Shown in pieces: positions 22,113-25,723 of a DNA stretch of 25,723 nucleotides. The translations under genes were made by a program, and so were the position numbers. The notes under the pieces are model-generated. The model was not told where the DNA came from, made no database searches, and saw only the letters and a list, made by a program, of their open reading frames with translations. The stretch is from Chloroflexota bacterium (lineage in GTDB: Bacteria > Chloroflexota > Dehalococcoidia > Tepidiformales > Tepidiformaceae). The stretch spans positions 1-25,723 of the forward strand of contig CAUJEQ010000253.1 of the NCBI GenBank assembly GCA_963169135.1. Direction: 5' to 3'. How positions within the stretch are numbered: position 1 is the first letter of the stretch; each line of letters starts with the position of its first letter.

Positions 22113-23258
22113 TCAGACTCCGGTGCTGACGCCGATGAGCTTGCCGATGGCGAACGTGATCGCCGCGGCGGCCAGACCAAAGCCCAGCATCCGCATCCCC
22201 GAGAACAGCACGCCCTTGCCCGTATAGAGGGTGATGACGGTGCCAACCAGGAACAGCCCGACGCCGCTGGCGGCAGCGCTCACGGCAATTCCAGTCGCGC
22301 CCGAGAGCACGAGCCAGGGCAACACCGGCAGGACGGCTCCAACACTGAAGGTGAGGAACGAGGTGATCGCCGCAACCCAGGCGCTCCCGGACTCTTCTTC
22401 GGTCATGCCAAGTTCTTCGCGCGCCAGGGTCGAAAGGGCCACTTCGGGGTTGGAGATGATCCGCCTGGCGGTGGCGCGGGCATCGGCCTCGGTGAGCCCC
22501 TTCGCCTGGTAGATCAGCGTTAGCTCCGCCTCTTCTTCCTCCGGCATGTTTTCGAGTTCTTCCTTCTCGATGGCGAGCTGGCGTTCGAGTGCCTCAGTCG
22601 AGCTGCGAACACTGATCCATTCGCCGAGAGCCATACTGAGGGAGCCAGCGAGCAGCCCGGCGATGCCTGAGAGCAACACGACATCTCGCCCGGGATCGGC
22701 TCCGGCGACACCCATCACGAGGCTGAGGTTCGAGACCAGCCCATCGTTTGCGCCGAGGACCGCCGCGCGCAGCGCGTTGCCGCTCGCACCCCGGTGGCGG
22801 CCTTCAATATGGGCAATGTCGACCGAACTGCGGGCCCCGCGGTTGCCGGAACTTATCTCCCGGAAGAGGCGAGCATGCGACCGTTCGTCGGCCGGCAGGT
22901 GCTCCTCGACGGCCTCGGGCTGATCGTCGTACATGCCCGTCGCCGCCACCTCCATGCGCGTAACAATCGGGCTCACCGCGGCCGTCCCAAGACGTCGCGC
23001 CAGCCAGCCGATGACCTTCACTCGGAACGAGGGCTTGAACGCCGGGACTTCGGCGCCAGCTTCGCGAAGCTTCCGCGCCCAGAGGTCCAGGTGCCGGTCC
23101 TCGCTCACCGCGAGGCGCTCGTACACCGTCCTCAGGTGGGGGTTCTTCTCCGCCTCGGCGAGGAGCCGGTAGAGGGCGGCCCCGTCGACCTCTTCCTTCA
23201 GGTTCGAACGGTAGCGCCTGATGTCTGCCGCACGGTCGGGTTTGGGTTGTGTGCTCAC
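22113..23258 (-). CDS. ferritin-like domain fused to VIT1/CCC1-family iron/manganese transporter
   Basis: A membrane transporter of the VIT1/CCC1 family, which moves Fe2+ or Mn2+ out of the cytoplasm, with an N-terminal rubrerythrin/ferritin-like domain. It has 381 residues. The N-domain (about 1-140) has a carboxylate/His set typical of a di-iron site: Glu23, Glu53-x2-His56 (SEDRH), Glu118/119 and Glu125-x2-His128 (DERSH). The transporter part starts with LGANDGLVSNLSLVMGVAGA (168-187), then GLLAGSLSMALGEWISVRSS, an acidic helix (EKEELENMPEEEEAEL) in the position of the metal-binding domain, and three more hydrophobic segments. GTG 23258 is chosen over GTG 23276 because TACACT lies six bases before it. 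Likely function: iron or manganese detoxification. Confidence 0.88.
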   Translation of the reverse strand: MSTQPKPDRAADIRRYRSNLKEEVDGAALYRLLAEAEKNPHLRTVYERLAVSEDRHLDLWARKLREAGAEVPAFKPSFRVKVIGWLARRLGTAAVSPIVTRMEVAATGMYDDQPEAVEEHLPADERSHARLFREISSGNRGARSSVDIAHIEGRHRGASGNALRAAVLGANDGLVSNLSLVMGVAGADPGRDVVLLSGIAGLLAGSLSMALGEWISVRSSTEALERQLAIEKEELENMPEEEEAELTLIYQAKGLTEADARATARRIISNPEVALSTLAREELGMTEEESGSAWVAAITSFLTFSVGAVLPVLPWLVLSGATGIAVSAAASGVGLFLVGTVITLYTGKGVLFSGMRMLGFGLAAAAITFAIGKLIGVSTGV

Positions 23259-23264
23259 GCCGAA

Positions 23265-23270
23265 AGTGTA
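23265..23270 (-). promoter_or_regulatory. -10 box of the ferritin-like/VIT gene (leaderless layout)
   Basis: On the minus strand TACACT (23270-23265) ends exactly six bases before the GTG at 23258. This is the same spacing as radA and ligA, predicting a leaderless mRNA. It also argues against the upstream GTG at 23276, which lies before the box. Confidence 0.55.
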
Positions 23271-23315
23271 TGGCACCCCCGGCGCAGGGACAGCAAGCGA
23301 GGAGCGGTCAATGGT

Positions 23316-23336
23316 GGGCCGCCGCTCATCCGGCCC
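23316..23336 (-). terminator. weak hairpin at the end of the secreted-protein gene
   Basis: GGGCCG (23316-23321) and CGGCCC (23331-23336) can pair around a 9-base loop, overlapping the stop of the secreted protein gene. No T run follows on the minus strand, so termination is uncertain. The gap to the next gene (23259-23325) holds only this and the VIT promoter. Confidence 0.2.
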
Positions 23337-25723
23337 CTGCTACCGGGATGTTCGAGCGATCGCTGGCGATGACCCAGTAGGCTGCTCCCGGTTCGAGCAC
23401 GTCCAGGTCGCTGAGGTAACCGGGCAGGCCCGGGAAGTACTTCAACCAGGCCCCCGCGGCCTCGTCCCAGAGGTAGACGGCGACCACTCCATCGGCGTTC
23501 CCGAACACTTCCTCCACCGGAGTGGGGCCGCCGGGCCAGGCCACAAGGTTGGCCCCGGGAAGAACGGCCAGGACAGGGACGGAAGCACTGGGCTGGCCGC
23601 CCGTCACAGCCGGCGGGATCGCGCAATCCAGGCAGACATCGACTTTCACACTGATGAACACCAGCTGCGACACCTGGCCGGGGCCTGTCGGGGTCGCTGT
23701 CTTCGAGGGCATGATGGTTGCCCAGCCCGGGCGCTCCGCGACGGCTACGGCGTACTCGCAACCGGCGGCGGGCGGCAGGCCGTGGAATGTAACCTCCCCG
23801 TTGGCCTGCGTTTCCAGTGTTCGGGTCACGCCGCACCCGGTGAGGCTGAACGACCAGCCTTCTCCGGGCGCCCCGCCGGGGTTTCGGGGCGAAATCTCGG
23901 ACATCGATGCGGAGACGGCCACCCGGGGCTGGTTGAAAAAGGTAGCGTGGGCCGTCTCGCCGAGACCGGCTGTCACCTGCATCTCCACCGGCCCGGTGAG
24001 GAGCCATCCCGTGACCGTTCCCTCGCGGACGAGGTACGAGCCGCCGGTGACCACGGTGTAGTGCGCCATACCCTGGGTGTCCGTGACAAGGTCCGCGGCG
24101 CCGTCCGGCCCCGAGACGGTGACCGGCCAACCGGCGACGCCCTCCTCGTCCGGGGCGCGGACGCCGTCACCGTCCAGGTCGTTGACGACTTCGATAGCAA
24201 TCACACCCGTTTCGAGGACGGTGCCGCAGCCGGGGTTGTCAAAGCGGATGTAGGTGGTCTGTCCTTTGAGGACCGCGAACTCCAGGTCCCCGGCGCCAAC
24301 CACCCCCGACGTTTCGTTGTCGGAAGGCGGAGAGCCAGTCTTTGCTGCCGCCCGCGTCTCGAACTCGAGGGCCGTCGCGCCCGGCAGACAGGCTGTGCGG
24401 CCGGCGGCCTGGTTGATGGTGTAACCGCCAGCCGGGACGAGCGCGAAGGACTGCTGGCCGTTCGCGGGCGCTGGACCGGGGAGCGGATTGGCTGCAGTCA
24501 CAACTGCCGGGGCACCGAGTGACGGCGAAGTGGTCGTGAAGTTCCACCATTCCGGGCCGTCCGTGGCGTGGGTTTCGTTGACTACCAGCACCACGCTCCC
24601 GACAGCGACGCTCACGAAGCAGACATCCACGATGTCGCCCGGAGCGACGCCCGGGATTGTCGTTGTGGCCGTTTCCCCGGGCAGCGGAGTCACGGGACCG
24701 TCGTACGAATCGCAGCCGCCTTCGAAAGCTGCTGCCCGGGCCCAGCCGGCCGGGAGCGCTGCCACAACCTCCACCGTCGAGCCGGCGCCTGAGACGCCGA
24801 TGGTCTTCTCCCAGCGGTCCACGGGCGTCCCGCCGGTCTGCCACGGGGTGGCGTTCGGGACGCCGTCCACCGCTATGGAGACCTCGGGCGAGTCCCCTGG
24901 CGCGTTGAGGTAGATCTGATGGACGACAACCGAAGCCACCAGCCGCTCGAGCGAGAACGCGACGACGCAATCGCCACCGGGCGGAACGACGACGGCGGCG
25001 GTCGAGGCGCCGGGCGCGGGTGCGGCGTCCCAGCTGCAGCCCTCGCCGCTTAGCTCCGGCACGCCCGTGAATTGCCAGCGCGCCCCGTCGATGAGCAGGG
25101 CTACATCCTGAGTCAGCAGCGGGCTCGCGCTGAGTGGACCCCACGAGGCAGGCGCTGTGGTGGCCGGCTCGTTCGGCGCGACCGAGAGGCCGCCGACCGT
25201 CACCAGCGGGATGTCCTGGTCCGCGAGCGGGACGCCGTGCTCCAGGAACGTGGCCTGGACCGTGACGGCGCCCATCCGGTAGGTGCACGCCCGGTTATAG
25301 GTGCCGGGCTCGACTTCGAGGTCGCCGGGGCAGGGGCCGTCGGTCCAGCCATCCAGTGCGCCCTGCTGGACCGTCCCTTCCCAGTCCGCGGGGACGATGC
25401 ATGCCCAGGTGGTTGTCGCACCGTCGGCTGCGTCCGTGGCACTGCAGGCCGGCAGGATGGCGGGGGCAGAGAAGGTGAGGACCGGGCGCTGGACAGGTAC
25501 ACCTGCCGGGAAGTAGTGGCGGACGATCGTGATCGTCTTTGTGCGCGAGCGTGGGCGGTTGCAGAACGTGACCGAGGCTTGGGATTCCGCCAGCTCGACC
25601 GTTTCAGTCTGTGGGGCCAAATCGCAGGAAGACGCGCCCGCAAATGCTCGCGGGAACTCTGGCGCGTCGCCGCTCCAGGCCCCCGCGAGTCCGTTCGAAC
25701 CGGGACGGTCGCCGGTCTCCGCG
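23326..25723 (-). CDS. secreted modular surface protein (N-terminus outside window)
   Basis: The frame is open to the right edge, so only the last 798 residues are seen; an internal TTG at 25620 is not a true start. No enzyme motif is visible. The protein is a string of beta-rich modules of roughly 100-150 residues, poor in Lys and rich in Gly, Ala, Thr, Val and Pro, with many regularly placed Cys. One module (about 24205-23920) has a SdrD-B/prealbumin-like pattern with a calcium-loop-like DLDGDGVRAPDEEG, and GWPVTVSG and FFNQP strands. The C-terminus (about 23570-23329) is a Trp/Pro-rich domain (GANLVAWPGG, VYLWDEAAGAWLKYFPG, LEPGAAYWV) of a type seen in secreted Chloroflexota proteins. There is no LPxTG or membrane anchor at the end. 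Likely an extracellular adhesion or cell-surface protein. Confidence 0.85.
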   Translation of the reverse strand, partial: AETGDRPGSNGLAGAWSGDAPEFPRAFAGASSCDLAPQTETVELAESQASVTFCNRPRSRTKTITIVRHYFPAGVPVQRPVLTFSAPAILPACSATDAADGATTTWACIVPADWEGTVQQGALDGWTDGPCPGDLEVEPGTYNRACTYRMGAVTVQATFLEHGVPLADQDIPLVTVGGLSVAPNEPATTAPASWGPLSASPLLTQDVALLIDGARWQFTGVPELSGEGCSWDAAPAPGASTAAVVVPPGGDCVVAFSLERLVASVVVHQIYLNAPGDSPEVSIAVDGVPNATPWQTGGTPVDRWEKTIGVSGAGSTVEVVAALPAGWARAAAFEGGCDSYDGPVTPLPGETATTTIPGVAPGDIVDVCFVSVAVGSVVLVVNETHATDGPEWWNFTTTSPSLGAPAVVTAANPLPGPAPANGQQSFALVPAGGYTINQAAGRTACLPGATALEFETRAAAKTGSPPSDNETSGVVGAGDLEFAVLKGQTTYIRFDNPGCGTVLETGVIAIEVVNDLDGDGVRAPDEEGVAGWPVTVSGPDGAADLVTDTQGMAHYTVVTGGSYLVREGTVTGWLLTGPVEMQVTAGLGETAHATFFNQPRVAVSASMSEISPRNPGGAPGEGWSFSLTGCGVTRTLETQANGEVTFHGLPPAAGCEYAVAVAERPGWATIMPSKTATPTGPGQVSQLVFISVKVDVCLDCAIPPAVTGGQPSASVPVLAVLPGANLVAWPGGPTPVEEVFGNADGVVAVYLWDEAAGAWLKYFPGLPGYLSDLDVLEPGAAYWVIASDRSNIPVAGAG

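Noticed and set aside
23221..24522. 433-residue plus-strand frame opposite the secreted protein and VIT genes
   Set aside because: It crosses two well-supported genes on the other strand and has no recognisable motif.
1..25723. Search for CRISPR arrays, insertion sequences, toxin-antitoxin or phage modules
   Set aside because: No regularly spaced repeats, transposase motifs or paired small genes of those kinds were seen; the window is mainly housekeeping DNA.

Overview
The window is about two-thirds G+C. It carries densely packed housekeeping genes on both strands, with no RNA genes, phage, transposase or CRISPR visible. The best guess for the host is a member of Chloroflexota, probably the Dehalococcoidia/Tepidiformia side. 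The reasons are the Pro/Ala-rich N-terminal extension on RecG, a secreted multidomain protein ending in a Trp/Pro-rich domain familiar from that phylum, several promoters placed for leaderless mRNAs, and a GAAC-N4-GTTC SOS box in front of uvrA. This placement is inferred from general features and has not been tested by any search.

Layout from left to right: recG (5' end outside the window). Then an anomalous low-G+C patch with a small exported protein gene that looks frameshifted, and a convergent small hypothetical gene. Then radA with a perfect TATAAT six bases before its ATG. Facing radA is the rod-shape/elongasome operon, transcribed leftward as mreB-mreC-mreD-mrdA(PBP2)-rodA, with tight or overlapping junctions. 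Upstream of mreB lies ligA, also leftward. It is divergent from a rightward histidine cluster hisH-hisA-hisF-hisI that continues into a dual-specificity-type phosphatase and, after a short gap, a RibD C-terminal-type reductase. Then come an AcuI/YhdH-type quinone-oxidoreductase-like enzyme and an epoxide-hydrolase/haloalkane-dehalogenase-like hydrolase, followed by leftward uvrA with an SOS box. Last are a leftward ferritin-like/VIT fusion transporter and a leftward secreted modular protein that runs off the right edge.

Four DNA repair genes (recG, radA, ligA, uvrA) are scattered as separate units among biosynthetic and envelope genes. The mre-mrd-rod operon supplies the machinery of lateral peptidoglycan synthesis. 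HisH and HisF form imidazole-glycerol-phosphate synthase, HisA makes its substrate and HisI acts one step earlier, so the cluster covers consecutive middle steps of histidine synthesis.

I see no convincing new multi-gene system. The points most worth checking are the recurrent leaderless promoter layout (-10 box, six bases, start codon), the SOS box at uvrA, the out-of-frame continuation of the low-G+C gene, a dispersed heptamer repeat, a 139-residue disordered tail on UvrA, and an altered acidic motif in HisI.
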